Shown piece by piece: positions 29,153-38,454 of a DNA stretch of 64,000 nucleotides. This stretch comes from UBA7703 sp963667195. GTDB taxonomy: Bacteria > Bacillota > Clostridia > Christensenellales > CAG-138. Within the stretch, counting starts at the first letter, position 1, and every line of letters starts with the position of its first letter. Position numbers and translations under genes: made by a program. Below the pieces are notes generated by a model that made no database searches, was not told the origin of the DNA, and worked only from the letters and a program-made list of their open reading frames with translations. Where the stretch lies: the NCBI GenBank assembly GCA_963667195.1, contig OY762962.1, forward strand, positions 2,542,001 to 2,606,000. Direction: 5' to 3'.

Positions 29153-29860
29153 ATGAACTTTATCGACATAGCGATACTGCTGATTCTAGCGATCACGATC
29201 CTCGGGGGACTCTACCGCGGATTTTTCAGTACGGCACTGAACGTTCTGGCGACGGCGGCCTCCGTTCTGTTTGGCAGAATTCTGATTCCGATCGTCTCCG
29301 GCATCGTCAAGGGCAGCGCGGATCTCTTCCAGATGCTGCTGTACTATACGGAAGGTTCGGAGTATGTTGCCATCACGGATGTGGAGCTCACGAGGGCACC
29401 GATCTCCAGCATCTCCTCGGACCAGCTGCACACCGTGCTGCAAAACGCGGATATGCCTCTTCCGATGGATCGGTGCGTAATCAAGAACATCGCGTCCGAG
29501 GCGTTCAGCAAGAGCGGCGTGACCACGCTTGGCGACTATTTCAATCAAACCATCGTCTGCGTCGTCATCAACATTCTCGCGCTGCTGCTGCTCTTTACGA
29601 TTCTTCGGCTGCTGTTTGGCTTTGTCATCCGCGGCATTGAATACGGGCGCGGCGGTTTTCCGGTGCTTTCCCGCGGAGACGGGATCATCGGCGCGGGCGT
29701 AGGCCTCATTCACGGCGTGCTGCTGCTATTCGTCATCTTTATGATCGTGCCAGTGCTCTTGACGGTCCTGCCGAAACTTTACGATTTCTTAAGTGAGTCG
29801 TTCTTTGGCGAGTTTTTCTACAAAGCGAATTTTCTGCTTTCCATCATTCCTGCGACTTAA
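29153..29860 (+). CDS. CvpA-family membrane protein (235 aa)
   Basis: Starts MNFIDIAILLILAITILGGLYRGF, the typical first membrane segment of CvpA/colicin V production proteins, followed by a large loop (residues about 55-125) and three more membrane segments with GR.GFPVLSRGDGIIGAGVGLIHGV, the conserved G..DR..G.G.G-type block. Family role is poorly defined (envelope homeostasis). It probably shares an operon with the gene before. Confidence 0.8.
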   Translation: MNFIDIAILLILAITILGGLYRGFFSTALNVLATAASVLFGRILIPIVSGIVKGSADLFQMLLYYTEGSEYVAITDVELTRAPISSISSDQLHTVLQNADMPLPMDRCVIKNIASEAFSKSGVTTLGDYFNQTIVCVVINILALLLLFTILRLLFGFVIRGIEYGRGGFPVLSRGDGIIGAGVGLIHGVLLLFVIFMIVPVLLTVLPKLYDFLSESFFGEFFYKANFLLSIIPAT

Positions 29861-29959
29861 TACGATCGCAGGAGATCCATCCAAGAACAAGAAGCGCCTA
29901 TTTGCCGGTGTGCTGAATAGGCGGGATAGCATAAGCGACGCGAAAGGCGGTTATTCGAG

Positions 29960-31087
29960 ATGGTTCGATTTTTGCGGAAATGGCTGGTACCCCTGCTGGC
30001 GGTATTGATGCTGATCGGAATCGCGATCGCGTTCGTTCCGTTTTCCCGGCAGATGGAGACCCGTGCAAAATCGGAACTCACGCTCCTGATGGATCGCGCG
30101 TTTGCGAGGATCACGGCCGCGTCCGAGCAGGCCGACCCGATGATCGACGCGGAAAAAGAGAGCCTGCTGAGCAAGGGCGCCGCGGTATCGCGCATTCTCA
30201 CGCATGACGACGCGCTGCTGGCCAGCGACGCGCTCAAGGCACTTTGTGAGCAGCTCTCGGTTGATCGCATCGACATTGCAAACGCGGAAGGAACGCTGAT
30301 CGCCTCCTCTGACGCCGCAAGCATCGGAACCGCGCTCGGCACACAAGCGAACTTTACGTGGACGATGGCGGCGGCGGACGACGCGACAGCCGCGCTGACA
30401 CAGGTGGATGCGACCGATCCCAGTATCTTGTATGCTTGCGTCGGACGCAGCGACATCGAAGGCTTTATCCTGTTGACGCGGAACGACGCAAACGTGGAGA
30501 CCGCAATGACGAGCACAAGCCCGGAGAAGATCACGAGCGATCTGCCGTATGGCGGGGATATCCTCTTTACCGCGGAAAAAGGCGCGGACGGGTTCTTCTA
30601 CGAGTCTAACAACCTCTGCCTGAGACGGACGCAGGGCGACGTGACGCTGATTGCGGCAAGACCCACGACAGAGGTGTTCGCGGTGCGAAACGCCGCGATT
30701 CTCGCCTTCTGCGCGGCGCTGGCGTGCATCATGATCTGCGGGGTTGCGGCGTACTTGCTCAATCTCGAATTGATCACGACCGACGAGACCGAAGAGCGCG
30801 AGGATACGGAGCAGCCGGAAGAAGAGTTGCTTATGCAGCAAGGCGAGGAAGCGGAAGCGCTGCCGGAAGCGGAGGCAAAACCCCGCAAATGGCGCAACAA
30901 GAAACGCGAACGCATGATAGCAGAAGCGCAGGAAACGCCGGAAGCGGAAGAGGTAGAGGAGCAGCACGAGCAAGCGCTCGAGCATGTGCCAAGGCAGGTC
31001 GTCCGCAACAGGAAACGGCCGCACACACCGGAAGACGAAACGGAACAGAAGAACGAGGAAGACGCCTTCGAAAAGATCGTTGACTAA
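29960..31087 (+). CDS. Membrane protein with extracytoplasmic sensor-like domain and acidic/basic cytoplasmic tail (375 aa)
   Basis: Two membrane segments (about residues 7-27 and 237-259) flank an extracytoplasmic domain of about 205 residues whose N-terminal long helix and D.ANAEGTLIASSD.A.IGT segment resemble a Cache-type sensor fold. The cytoplasmic tail (about 260-375) has no HAMP, kinase or methyl-accepting domain; it is rich in Glu and Arg/Lys with low complexity. Function unknown: an orphan sensor shape lacking an output domain. Preceded by GGTTATTCGAG and a 29896-29924 hairpin, with no clear promoter. Confidence 0.72.
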   Translation: MVRFLRKWLVPLLAVLMLIGIAIAFVPFSRQMETRAKSELTLLMDRAFARITAASEQADPMIDAEKESLLSKGAAVSRILTHDDALLASDALKALCEQLSVDRIDIANAEGTLIASSDAASIGTALGTQANFTWTMAAADDATAALTQVDATDPSILYACVGRSDIEGFILLTRNDANVETAMTSTSPEKITSDLPYGGDILFTAEKGADGFFYESNNLCLRRTQGDVTLIAARPTTEVFAVRNAAILAFCAALACIMICGVAAYLLNLELITTDETEEREDTEQPEEELLMQQGEEAEALPEAEAKPRKWRNKKRERMIAEAQETPEAEEVEEQHEQALEHVPRQVVRNRKRPHTPEDETEQKNEEDAFEKIVD

Positions 31088-31117
31088 ACAAATTTGATCA
31101 AGCAAACGATATAAAAC

Positions 31118-31151
31118 AAGCCGCTCAATTCAACTTGAGCGGCTTTTGTTT
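31118..31151. terminator. Bidirectional terminator between convergent genes
   Basis: AAGCCGCTCAA / TTGAGCGGCTT hairpin followed by TTTGTTTTTT on the plus strand; A residues lie on the other flank. Confidence 0.88.
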
Positions 31152-31164
31152 TTTGATACTTGAA

Positions 31165-31989
31165 TTACTCCACAAATACAATCGAAACGGCGATCTCCGG
31201 CGCGATGGACTGCACGATCGGCTCGAAGAGCTTGTGCACCTGCGAGAGCGCCTGCATATCCGCCTTGGCGAGCATGTCCGCTGTACCGAGCTGCTCCTTC
31301 ATCGTGTTTTGAATGTCCTGCTCCAGCAGGTTGAGCTGCTCGTTCGTGAGCTTAATGTCCCCAAAGGCGAAGAGCGCTTTCTTGGTCTCCTCAAACTCCG
31401 TCTTTTCCACATCGACCGTAACGTAGGAAAGCACGGAATGCGGAATCGTGACGGTCAGGAGATTCAGCTCTGTATCGAGCGCGACATCCGCCTCGGAGAG
31501 CTTGGATAGATCGACCGTATACACGCCGGTGCCGTAGGAGGTGATCACCTGAGACTTTTCGAACAGCGCGAGGTTTGCCAGCGCCTGAGAAACGCGCGTG
31601 GTGACGGAGACGTCCTGCTCCAGCACGACGAAGTCGCTCTTGGTGCGCGATTCACCGAGGATTGCGTTGGAAAAATCGATCTTGTTGTAGCCCATCTTCT
31701 CATCGGGCAGAAGCCCCGAAAGCGAATCCGGCACGTCGATATTGATGTCCGGCGTGAGCATATCTTTGATCTTTGGCAGGATGAAGAGAACGGCAAGCAG
31801 GATCGCAACCAGCACGATGCCGCGAAAAATCCACTTGAGGTGATGGAGGCGAAAGCGCGGCACGCGCTCGTCCCGCTCCATATCGTCAAACTGCGCTCTG
31901 CGGCTCTTGCGCGCGGCCTCGCTACGCACAGCGGCGGAGCGCGCTTCGTCCCGCAGCTGATCCGCGTTAGGTCGGCTGGGTTCGGACAT
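31165..31989 (-). CDS. DUF4230-family membrane-anchored protein (274 aa)
   Basis: Residues 1-48 are cytoplasmic and highly charged; one membrane segment (about 53-75) is followed by an extracytoplasmic DUF4230-like domain (SDFVVLEQDVSVTT, then YGTGVYTVDLSKL, and a helical part starting ETKKALFAFGD). Function unknown in the family. The ATG start at 31989 has AGGGGG upstream; a TTG two codons earlier is possible. It has a consensus promoter. Confidence 0.8.
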   Translation of the reverse strand: MSEPSRPNADQLRDEARSAAVRSEAARKSRRAQFDDMERDERVPRFRLHHLKWIFRGIVLVAILLAVLFILPKIKDMLTPDINIDVPDSLSGLLPDEKMGYNKIDFSNAILGESRTKSDFVVLEQDVSVTTRVSQALANLALFEKSQVITSYGTGVYTVDLSKLSEADVALDTELNLLTVTIPHSVLSYVTVDVEKTEFEETKKALFAFGDIKLTNEQLNLLEQDIQNTMKEQLGTADMLAKADMQALSQVHKLFEPIVQSIAPEIAVSIVFVE

Positions 31990-32033
31990 ATACAATCCCC
32001 CTCTCGATGAACCGATCGGTTTCCTATAATTGT

Positions 32034-32062
32034 AGTATAAAAACGATGTTGGTATGTGTCAA
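32034..32062 (-). promoter_or_regulatory. Consensus promoter of the DUF4230 gene
   Basis: On the minus strand: TTGACA (32062-32057), 17-bp spacer, TATACT (32039-32034). Confidence 0.85.
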
Positions 32063-32206
32063 CGCTAAGCCCAAAACGAAACAGAAACGTTGCCCGTGCG
32101 TCACGATCAGGAAAAGATAGCAAAGAGACGAAGGATTATATATAATATGATATACAGACATATACAAAAAACGCGCATAAATCGCGAAAAATCAAGGTTT
32201 TTTGCC

Positions 32207-32272
32207 TTGACGCACCGGAACGCCGCTGATATAATATCGATTAAATTATTGTATACAAGCATGCAGGCATGC
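32207..32272 (+). promoter_or_regulatory. Promoter and palindromic operator before the citrate-synthase-like gene
   Basis: TTGACG (32207-32212), 17-bp spacer, TATAAT (32230-32235). Just downstream lies the palindrome TTGTATACAA (32249-32258), the form of operator bound by FadR/FCD-type GntR regulators, followed by two GCATGC palindromes at 32259 and 32267. A repressor here would block early elongation. No GntR gene is in the window. Confidence 0.7.
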
Positions 32273-32288
32273 TAAGAGGAGGGGAAAA

Positions 32289-33653
32289 ATGAGCAAGATC
32301 GTATTTGATGACCACACGAACTTACTGCGCGAGAACTATTATGAGTATGACGTGCAGGATGTCCCGGAAGCGAATCTGTTCCCGGAAATCTTCAATTTTG
32401 ACGAGATTCCGAAGATCGCGTTCAACCAGCGCCTCGTGCCCATGCGCATGCCGAAAGAGATTTGGATCACCGATACGACCTTCCGCGATGGTCAGCAGTC
32501 CCGCGCGCCGTTTACGCCGGAACAGATACTGCGTCTGTTTGACATGATGCACGAGCTGGGCGGCCCGAACGGGCTGATCCGCCAGAGCGAGTTCTTCGTC
32601 TACAGCCAGCAGGATCGCGAAGCGCTGGAGCTCTGCCGTGACCGCGGCTACCGTTTCCCGGAGATCACGACGTGGATTCGCGCGACGGAAGGTGACTTTA
32701 ACCTCGTCAAAGAGCTGGGCGTTCGCGAGACGGGCATTCTCGTCTCCTGCTCGGACTATCACATCTTCCACAAGATGAACCTGACCCGCAAGCAGGCGAT
32801 GGACAAGTACCTCGGCGTGGTCAAGATGGCGCTGGATCGCGGAATCGTGCCGCGCTGCCACTTTGAAGACATCACGCGCGCGGACTTCTACGGCTTTGTC
32901 GTGCCGTTTGCGCATGCGCTGGCCGGGCTTTCCGAAGAAGCGGGGATTCCGATCAAGATTCGCTGCTGCGATACGCTGGGCCTCGGCGTGGCGTACCCCG
33001 GCGCGAGCATGCCCCGCAGCGTGCCGGGCATCATCTACGGTCTCCGTCACTACGGCAACGTGCCGAGCTCTCTGCTTGAGTGGCACGGCCACAACGACTT
33101 CTACAAGGCGGTCTCCAACGCCGCCGCAGCGTGGCTCTACGGCGCATCCGCCGCGAACTGCTCGCTGCTCGGCATTGGCGAGCGCACCGGCAACTGCCCG
33201 CTGGAAGGCATGGTCATGGAGTATTGCTCGCTGCGCGGTTCGACGGACGGCATGAACCTCGAGGTCATCACGGAGATTGCGGACTACTTTGAGAAGGAAA
33301 TCGGCTACGAAATCCCGCCGATGACGCCGTTTGTGGGCAAAAACTTCAACAGCACCCGCGCGGGCATCCACGCGGACGGCCTGCTTAAGGACGAGCGCAT
33401 CTACAGCATCTTCAACACGGGCAAGATCCTCAACCGTCCTGCCGAGGTTATGGTGGACGCGCACAGCGGCACCGCGGGCATCGCGTACTGGATGAACACG
33501 CACATGGGCATCGACATCGACAAGCGCAGCCCGGTCGTCTCCGCCATCAAGGATCACATCGACACGCTCTACGAAGCCTGCCGCACGACCGTGATGAGCA
33601 ACGAGGAGCTGGAAGCCATCGCGATGGATGAACTCTCCAAGGCCGCGAAATAA
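32289..33653 (+). CDS. Re-citrate synthase-like enzyme of the homocitrate/isopropylmalate synthase family (454 aa)
   Basis: HMG-CoA-lyase-type TIM barrel: TDTTFRDGQQSR (about residues 60-71) is the DxxFRDGxQ motif, HGHND (about 265-269) holds metal-binding histidines, and IGERTGNCPLEGM follows. Family members condense acetyl-CoA with a 2-oxo acid. The N-terminal extension, the 454-residue length and the lack of a C-terminal leucine regulatory domain resemble the Re-citrate synthase of Clostridium kluyveri (oxaloacetate to citrate) more than isopropylmalate synthase. Homocitrate or citramalate synthesis cannot be excluded. Single gene with its own promoter, operator and terminator. Confidence 0.75.
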   Translation: MSKIVFDDHTNLLRENYYEYDVQDVPEANLFPEIFNFDEIPKIAFNQRLVPMRMPKEIWITDTTFRDGQQSRAPFTPEQILRLFDMMHELGGPNGLIRQSEFFVYSQQDREALELCRDRGYRFPEITTWIRATEGDFNLVKELGVRETGILVSCSDYHIFHKMNLTRKQAMDKYLGVVKMALDRGIVPRCHFEDITRADFYGFVVPFAHALAGLSEEAGIPIKIRCCDTLGLGVAYPGASMPRSVPGIIYGLRHYGNVPSSLLEWHGHNDFYKAVSNAAAAWLYGASAANCSLLGIGERTGNCPLEGMVMEYCSLRGSTDGMNLEVITEIADYFEKEIGYEIPPMTPFVGKNFNSTRAGIHADGLLKDERIYSIFNTGKILNRPAEVMVDAHSGTAGIAYWMNTHMGIDIDKRSPVVSAIKDHIDTLYEACRTTVMSNEELEAIAMDELSKAAK

Positions 33654-33676
33654 GCTAAAAAACAATCAGCAATACA

Positions 33677-33706
33677 AAAGAGCGGATCGCATGCGATCCG
33701 CTCTTT
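33677..33706. terminator. Bidirectional terminator
   Basis: AAAGAGCGGATCGC and its complement around GCATGC form a near-perfect hairpin between convergent genes, with T residues on both outer flanks. Confidence 0.85.
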
Positions 33707-33721
33707 GTGTTACTTGTTTTG

Positions 33722-34771
33722 TTATGCGGCCTTGACCTTTGTCCAGGCGTCCGAGAAAACCTTCACGAAGTCGCCGAGGTCCTGGAAGATCTGGCAGCGA
33801 TCCAGCACGTCCTGCGGGGGATTATAGGTCGGGTCCGCGGCGTAGGACGGGTCCATCAGCTTGAGCGCCTCGGCATTCGGGGTCGAGAACCCGATGTAGT
33901 CCGAGTTCTGCGCGGCAACCTTCGCGTCGCAGAGGAAGTTGATGAACTGCTCCGCTTCCGCCGTATGTTTGGAGGTCTTGGGGATGATGATGTTGTCAAA
34001 CCAGACGTTGCTGCCTTCCTTCGGGACGGCGTAGGCAAGGTCGGGATTTTCGGAGATGCAGTAGACCGCGTCGCCGGAGTAGACAACACCCATCGCCGCG
34101 CTGCCGTTGATGAGCTCCATCTTGATATCGTCGGTCAGATACGCGCGAACGAGCGGCTTCTGCGCAATCAGCGCTTCCTGCGCGGCTAAGATGTCTGCTT
34201 CGTTACGGGTGTTGATGTCGAGACCGAGCTTCTTAAGGGTGATGCCGATGGTATCGCGCATGCTGTCGTACATCAGAATCTGGCCTGCGTATTTCTCGTC
34301 CCAGAGGATGTTCCAGCTATCGACGGGATCGGTGACCATCGTCTTGTTATAGAGGATGCCGACGGTGCCCCACATATACGGTACGCTGTACTTGTTGCCG
34401 GGATCAAACGAGAGATCGAGGAAGCGCGGGTCGATGTTGCTCAGGTTCGGGATGTTTGCCTTGTTGATCGGGTATAAGAGATCGTCAGCCGCGAGCTTCT
34501 CAATGAGATAGTCCGAAGGGAAGCAGACGTCGTAGATATTGTCCGCCGAGGCGAGCTTCACGAGCATCTCTTCGTTGCTGGTCATGGTCGTATACTTGAT
34601 CGAGATGCCGGTTTCGTCTTCAAACTGGCGCAGCAGATCGGGGTCGATGTAGTCGCCCCAGTTGAGTACGTTCAGCGTGACTTTGCTTTTGCCGCCTCCG
34701 CCGCAGGCGAAGAACGAGAGCGAAAGCGCCAGGGCAAGCGCCAGGCAGATGATCTTTTTCCAGATTTTCAT
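33722..34771 (-). CDS. potD: Spermidine/putrescine ABC transporter substrate-binding lipoprotein (349 aa)
   Basis: Lipoprotein signal peptide with lipobox (SFFAC, about residues 19-23), then the PotD fold: VLNWGDYIDPDLLRQFE, GISIKYTTMTSNEEMLVKL, DVCFPSDYLIEKL, VPYMWGTVGILYNK. It captures polyamines outside the membrane for the PotABC importer. Last gene of a regulator-potABCD operon on the minus strand. GGAGG upstream of the ATG; usual length. Confidence 0.92.
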   Translation of the reverse strand: MKIWKKIICLALALALSLSFFACGGGGKSKVTLNVLNWGDYIDPDLLRQFEDETGISIKYTTMTSNEEMLVKLASADNIYDVCFPSDYLIEKLAADDLLYPINKANIPNLSNIDPRFLDLSFDPGNKYSVPYMWGTVGILYNKTMVTDPVDSWNILWDEKYAGQILMYDSMRDTIGITLKKLGLDINTRNEADILAAQEALIAQKPLVRAYLTDDIKMELINGSAAMGVVYSGDAVYCISENPDLAYAVPKEGSNVWFDNIIIPKTSKHTAEAEQFINFLCDAKVAAQNSDYIGFSTPNAEALKLMDPSYAADPTYNPPQDVLDRCQIFQDLGDFVKVFSDAWTKVKAA

Positions 34772-34844
34772 TGTTTGATTTCCTCCTAGTGTTATGGTTG
34801 CGATTGTTTTTATGTTGGTTGCCGCAGAGCGGCAGGGGAAAACA

Positions 34845-35654
34845 TTATCGTTTCATGCCGACTTTCTTGTTTTGCAGCTCGGTGTTCCGCTCCTCGCGAA
34901 TGCTCTTGAGGTTGACGATGAGGAGCAGCGTGACCACCGGAACGAAGATGATCGTCGAGAGCGCGGGGTTCACGCCGCGGCGCGCGGAGGCGTAGATGTA
35001 CATCGAGAGGTTATCCACGCCGTTTCCGGCAAAGAAGCTGATCACGAAGTCGTCCAACGAGAGCGTGAACGCCATGATGAGTCCCGAAACGATACCCGGC
35101 ATGATGTCCGGAATGACCACCTTCTGAATCGCTTGCATGGGTGTGCAGCCGAGGTCCAGCGCCGCCTCGTAGAGCATATCCGAGCTCTGCCGCAGTTTCG
35201 GCAGCACGGAGAAGATCACATACGGCAGGTTGAAGGTGATGTGCGCGATGAGCAGCCGCGTGTAGCCGTCCCGGAGTCCCACGAACAGGAACAGGAGCAT
35301 CAGCGAGATACCGGTGACCAGGTCCGGGTTGACCATTGGCAGTTGCGAGATGTTCTCCAGCAGCATCCGGTCGCGCCGCTTCATCGCGTGCAGGCCGATC
35401 GCGGCGAGTGTGCCGACGACGGTCGCGACGATGGACGAGATCGCGGCGACGGAGAGCGTCACGGCGAGCGCATCGGTGATCTCCGGCGTGCGGAAGAGTT
35501 GCGTGTACCAGTTGAGCGTAAAGCCCGTCCAGTTGCCGAGGGTCTTGCTCTGGTTAAACGAGTAGACGATCAGAATCAGGATCGGCGCGTAGAGAAACAC
35601 GAGCATCAGCCCGAGATAGGTGCCGGAGAAAAACTTTTTCAGGCGGTTTACCAT
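34845..35654 (-). CDS. potC: Spermidine/putrescine ABC transporter permease PotC (269 aa)
   Basis: Six membrane segments with the ABC permease loop EAALDLGCTPMQAIQKVVIPDIMPGIVSG, here seen as EAA...G...P..A, which contacts the ATPase. Y-F-N-Q and FTLNWY near the start are typical of PotC. The start overlaps the potB stop by 7 bases. It forms the membrane channel with PotB. Confidence 0.9.
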   Translation of the reverse strand: MVNRLKKFFSGTYLGLMLVFLYAPILILIVYSFNQSKTLGNWTGFTLNWYTQLFRTPEITDALAVTLSVAAISSIVATVVGTLAAIGLHAMKRRDRMLLENISQLPMVNPDLVTGISLMLLFLFVGLRDGYTRLLIAHITFNLPYVIFSVLPKLRQSSDMLYEAALDLGCTPMQAIQKVVIPDIMPGIVSGLIMAFTLSLDDFVISFFAGNGVDNLSMYIYASARRGVNPALSTIIFVPVVTLLLIVNLKSIREERNTELQNKKVGMKR

Positions 35655-36475
35655 AGCCTTCCGCCTCCTTCATCGCTGGTTTTACGCTCGGCCTTCTTCA
35701 TAAACGTCATGGAGACGAGCACGAATACGAGCAGGATGATGGACAGCGCGCTGCCCGTGTTCCAAGATTGCTCTGTGATGAACTTCATGTAGATGAGGTC
35801 ACCATAGAGCATCGTCTTGCCGCCGCCCAAAAGCTGGGAGATGGCAAACGTGGTCGTGCTGGGGATAAACACCATCGTGACGCCCGAGATGATGCCCGGC
35901 ATGGAGAGCGGGAACACCACCTTGAGGAATGTCTTCGCCGGGTTTGCGCCGAGGTCCGCCGCGGCCTCGATATAGCTCTTGTCGAGCTTGATCAAAGTCG
36001 TGTAGATCGGCAGGATCATAAACGGCAGGAAGTTATAGACCATGCCCAAGAGCACCGCGCTCTCTGTATAGAGCATGTGCGTAAATGCGCTGAGTAGCAC
36101 TTTCCACGCGTAGGTACGAAGCAGGAAGTTCATCCACATCGGCACGATGAAAAACACGGAGAGAAGCGCCGCGGTGGTCTTCTTCATCTGCGAGAGCAGA
36201 TACGCAACTGGATAGCCCAATAAGAGGCACAGCAGCGTCGTATACAGCGCGAAGCGGACGGAGTCCGCCAACACGCGAAGGTTATCCCAGCTTGCCGCCT
36301 GCACGATGTTTTCCACCGTGATGCCGCCATCGCTCGTGAACGCGTAGTAGAGGATGAGCAGCATCGGAGCCAGGATAAAGATTGCCATCCAGACGACATA
36401 CGGATAGGCGAACACGCTCCTGCGGACGCGCATTGCCTTCGCGATATGCGGTTTTCTTGCCTTAGTTTGCTTCAT
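35648..36475 (-). CDS. potB: Spermidine/putrescine ABC transporter permease PotB (275 aa)
   Basis: Six predicted membrane segments; PYVVWMAIFILAPMLLILYYAF at the N-terminus, and the EAA loop (EAAADLGANPAKTFLKVV, then P.SMPGI.SG). Partners PotC. Its start overlaps the end of potA by 14 bases, indicating coupled translation. A basic N-terminal extension (KARKPHIAKAMRVRR) lies in the cytoplasm. Confidence 0.9.
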   Translation of the reverse strand: MKQTKARKPHIAKAMRVRRSVFAYPYVVWMAIFILAPMLLILYYAFTSDGGITVENIVQAASWDNLRVLADSVRFALYTTLLCLLLGYPVAYLLSQMKKTTAALLSVFFIVPMWMNFLLRTYAWKVLLSAFTHMLYTESAVLLGMVYNFLPFMILPIYTTLIKLDKSYIEAAADLGANPAKTFLKVVFPLSMPGIISGVTMVFIPSTTTFAISQLLGGGKTMLYGDLIYMKFITEQSWNTGSALSIILLVFVLVSMTFMKKAERKTSDEGGGRLW

Positions 36476-37841
36476 TTGCGCTCACCGCGATCTTGTCCGC
36501 AGAAACCATGAGGCCGATCTCTTCGCCGGACTCCATGTATTCCGCCGAGTAGGCGATCCAGTCTTCTTCTCCGCAGCCGATGGTGACCTCATAGTGCGTG
36601 CCGAGGAACATGCAGGCGCGCACAACGCCGGTGAGCTCGCTCTCTTCCGGCGGAATGAGCTGCACGTCCACAGGCGCGATTGCTACCAGCACGTCATCCT
36701 TGGTCTCAAACGACTCCAGCCCTTTGCAGGCAAAGCGGTGACCCAGTATCTCCACTTCGCCGTCGTCGGGATACGCCACTGCGTCGAAGAGGTTGGTCTG
36801 CTGCGTTTTCTTCATGATATGAATTGCGTCCGGCGGGATCGAGATGCCGACCACCTGACCGCGCTCCACGTAGTCCGTGGTCTGGATGACCCACTCATAG
36901 CCGCCGCAGTCCACGTCCACCTCGTAATGCACGCCCATGAACACGACGGAGACTGCCTTGCCGACCACGCGCGCACCCTCCGCGGGCACGATGTCGATGT
37001 CCTCGGGACGGACGACCACGTCCACCTCGGTGTTCTTGCCAAAGCCTTTGTCCACGCAGTCGTAGACGACGCCGTTCATGCGCACCTTGAAGTCCTGCAG
37101 CATGATGCCGGGGATGATGTTGCTTTCGCCTATGAAGTCCGCGACAAACGGGTTCTTCGGCTCGTTGTAGATATCCGTAGGCGTTCCGATCTGCTGAATC
37201 ACACCGTCCTTGAGCACAACGATGGTATCGCTCATGGTCAGCGCTTCTTCCTGATCGTGGGTGACGTAGATAAACGTAATGCCGAGGCGCTGCTGCATGT
37301 TTTTGAGCTCCACCTGCATCTCCTTGCGGAGCTTGAGGTCGAGCGCGCCCAGCGGCTCGTCGAGAAGGAGCACCTTCGGCTCGTTGACCAGCGCGCGCGC
37401 GATTGCGACGCGCTGCTGCTGTCCGCCGGAGAGCTGTTCGACAAACCTGCTGCCGTAACCCTTGAGGTTGACCAGCTCCAGCATGGCATCCACCTTCGTT
37501 TTGATGGTGGCTTTGTCGACGTTGCGCAGCTTGAGGCCGAACGCAATGTTATCCGCAACGTTCAGATGCGGAAACAACGCATACTTCTGGAACACGGTGT
37601 TGACCTGACGCAGGTAAGGCGGCGTATTGGCGATATCCACGCCGTTCATCTCGATTCTGCCTTCGTCCGGCATGATGAACCCCGCGATGAGGCGGAGCAT
37701 AGTCGTTTTGCCGCAGCCGGATGGGCCGAGGAGGGTTAGAAACTCTCCGTCCTTGATATAGAGATCGACATGCGAAAGCGCGACGTCGCCGCCATACGCC
37801 TTGGATACGTCGATGAGCTCGATCAGATGCTTGTCCTTCAT
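36462..37841 (-). CDS. potA: Spermidine/putrescine ABC transporter ATPase PotA with duplicated TOBE region (459 aa)
   Basis: ATPase domain in residues 1-235: Walker A GPSGCGKTT (about 39-47), signature LSGGQQQR, Walker B VLLLDEPLGALD, and the H-loop VTHDQEEAL. Two related C-terminal modules follow: about 255-350 (VVVRPEDIDIVP, VFMGVHYEVDVDCGG) and 365-459 (VAIAPVDVQLIPPEE, MFLGTHYEVTIGCGE). PotA is usually about 350-380 residues, so the second TOBE-like copy is an added regulatory module. It powers polyamine uptake. Confidence 0.93.
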   Translation of the reverse strand: MKDKHLIELIDVSKAYGGDVALSHVDLYIKDGEFLTLLGPSGCGKTTMLRLIAGFIMPDEGRIEMNGVDIANTPPYLRQVNTVFQKYALFPHLNVADNIAFGLKLRNVDKATIKTKVDAMLELVNLKGYGSRFVEQLSGGQQQRVAIARALVNEPKVLLLDEPLGALDLKLRKEMQVELKNMQQRLGITFIYVTHDQEEALTMSDTIVVLKDGVIQQIGTPTDIYNEPKNPFVADFIGESNIIPGIMLQDFKVRMNGVVYDCVDKGFGKNTEVDVVVRPEDIDIVPAEGARVVGKAVSVVFMGVHYEVDVDCGGYEWVIQTTDYVERGQVVGISIPPDAIHIMKKTQQTNLFDAVAYPDDGEVEILGHRFACKGLESFETKDDVLVAIAPVDVQLIPPEESELTGVVRACMFLGTHYEVTIGCGEEDWIAYSAEYMESGEEIGLMVSADKIAVSANEAN

Positions 37842-37901
37842 TCCTGTTCTCCTTCAAATGCAATCCGGTTCACGGCTGACCGTGCTCCGATGAAAAAACC
37901 A

Positions 37902-38438
37902 TTAAAAACTCGGTGGTGTGCTCACCCAGAGCACGCGCGATTCGACCTTGCCGCTATTGATCAGATAATGCACGCGGGTCGGCCGGAAGTAGAAGCTGCC
38001 GCCCTTTTTCACGCGGTATCGCTTGGTACCGAGCACGAGCGTTACGCTGCCGCTGAGCACGTAGCCGAACTCTTCGCCTTCGTGCGGGTCGTCCTCCGCG
38101 AGGCTGAGCCCCGCCGGAATGGTGACCAGAATCGGCTCGAGCGCGTTCTTCTGCGCGTTGGTGACCAGCCACTGAATCGTGGAGCCGTCCGCTTCTTCCT
38201 TGACGAACATGTCGTCCGCACTGTAGACGACCTGCTCCTCCTGAGACTCGCGAAAGAACCCGGCAACGTCTGTTCCGAGTGCGGCTAAGATATCCATGAG
38301 CGTGGCGATAGAGGGGGAAGTCAGATCCCGCTCAAGCTGAGAGATGAATCCCTTGGTCAGCTCCGTGCGGGCGGCGAGCTCCTCCTGCGTCAAACCGCGC
38401 TGCAGCCGAAGCTGCTTGATCTTGACGCCGATCTCCAT
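37902..38438 (-). CDS. Xre-cupin (PuuR-type) regulator of the pot operon (178 aa)
   Basis: Residues 5-60 are an Xre helix-turn-helix (LRLQRGLTQEELAARTELTKGFISQLER); residues 100-175 are a small cupin (PHEGEEFGYVLSGSVTLVLG, GGSFYFRPTRVHYLIN). This architecture is that of PuuR, which senses putrescine. First gene of the operon with potABCD, 60 bases before potA. It probably represses its own operon through the inverted repeat just upstream. Confidence 0.88.
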   Translation of the reverse strand: MEIGVKIKQLRLQRGLTQEELAARTELTKGFISQLERDLTSPSIATLMDILAALGTDVAGFFRESQEEQVVYSADDMFVKEEADGSTIQWLVTNAQKNALEPILVTIPAGLSLAEDDPHEGEEFGYVLSGSVTLVLGTKRYRVKKGGSFYFRPTRVHYLINSGKVESRVLWVSTPPSF

Positions 38439-38454
38439 TTCAGTCTACCACCTC

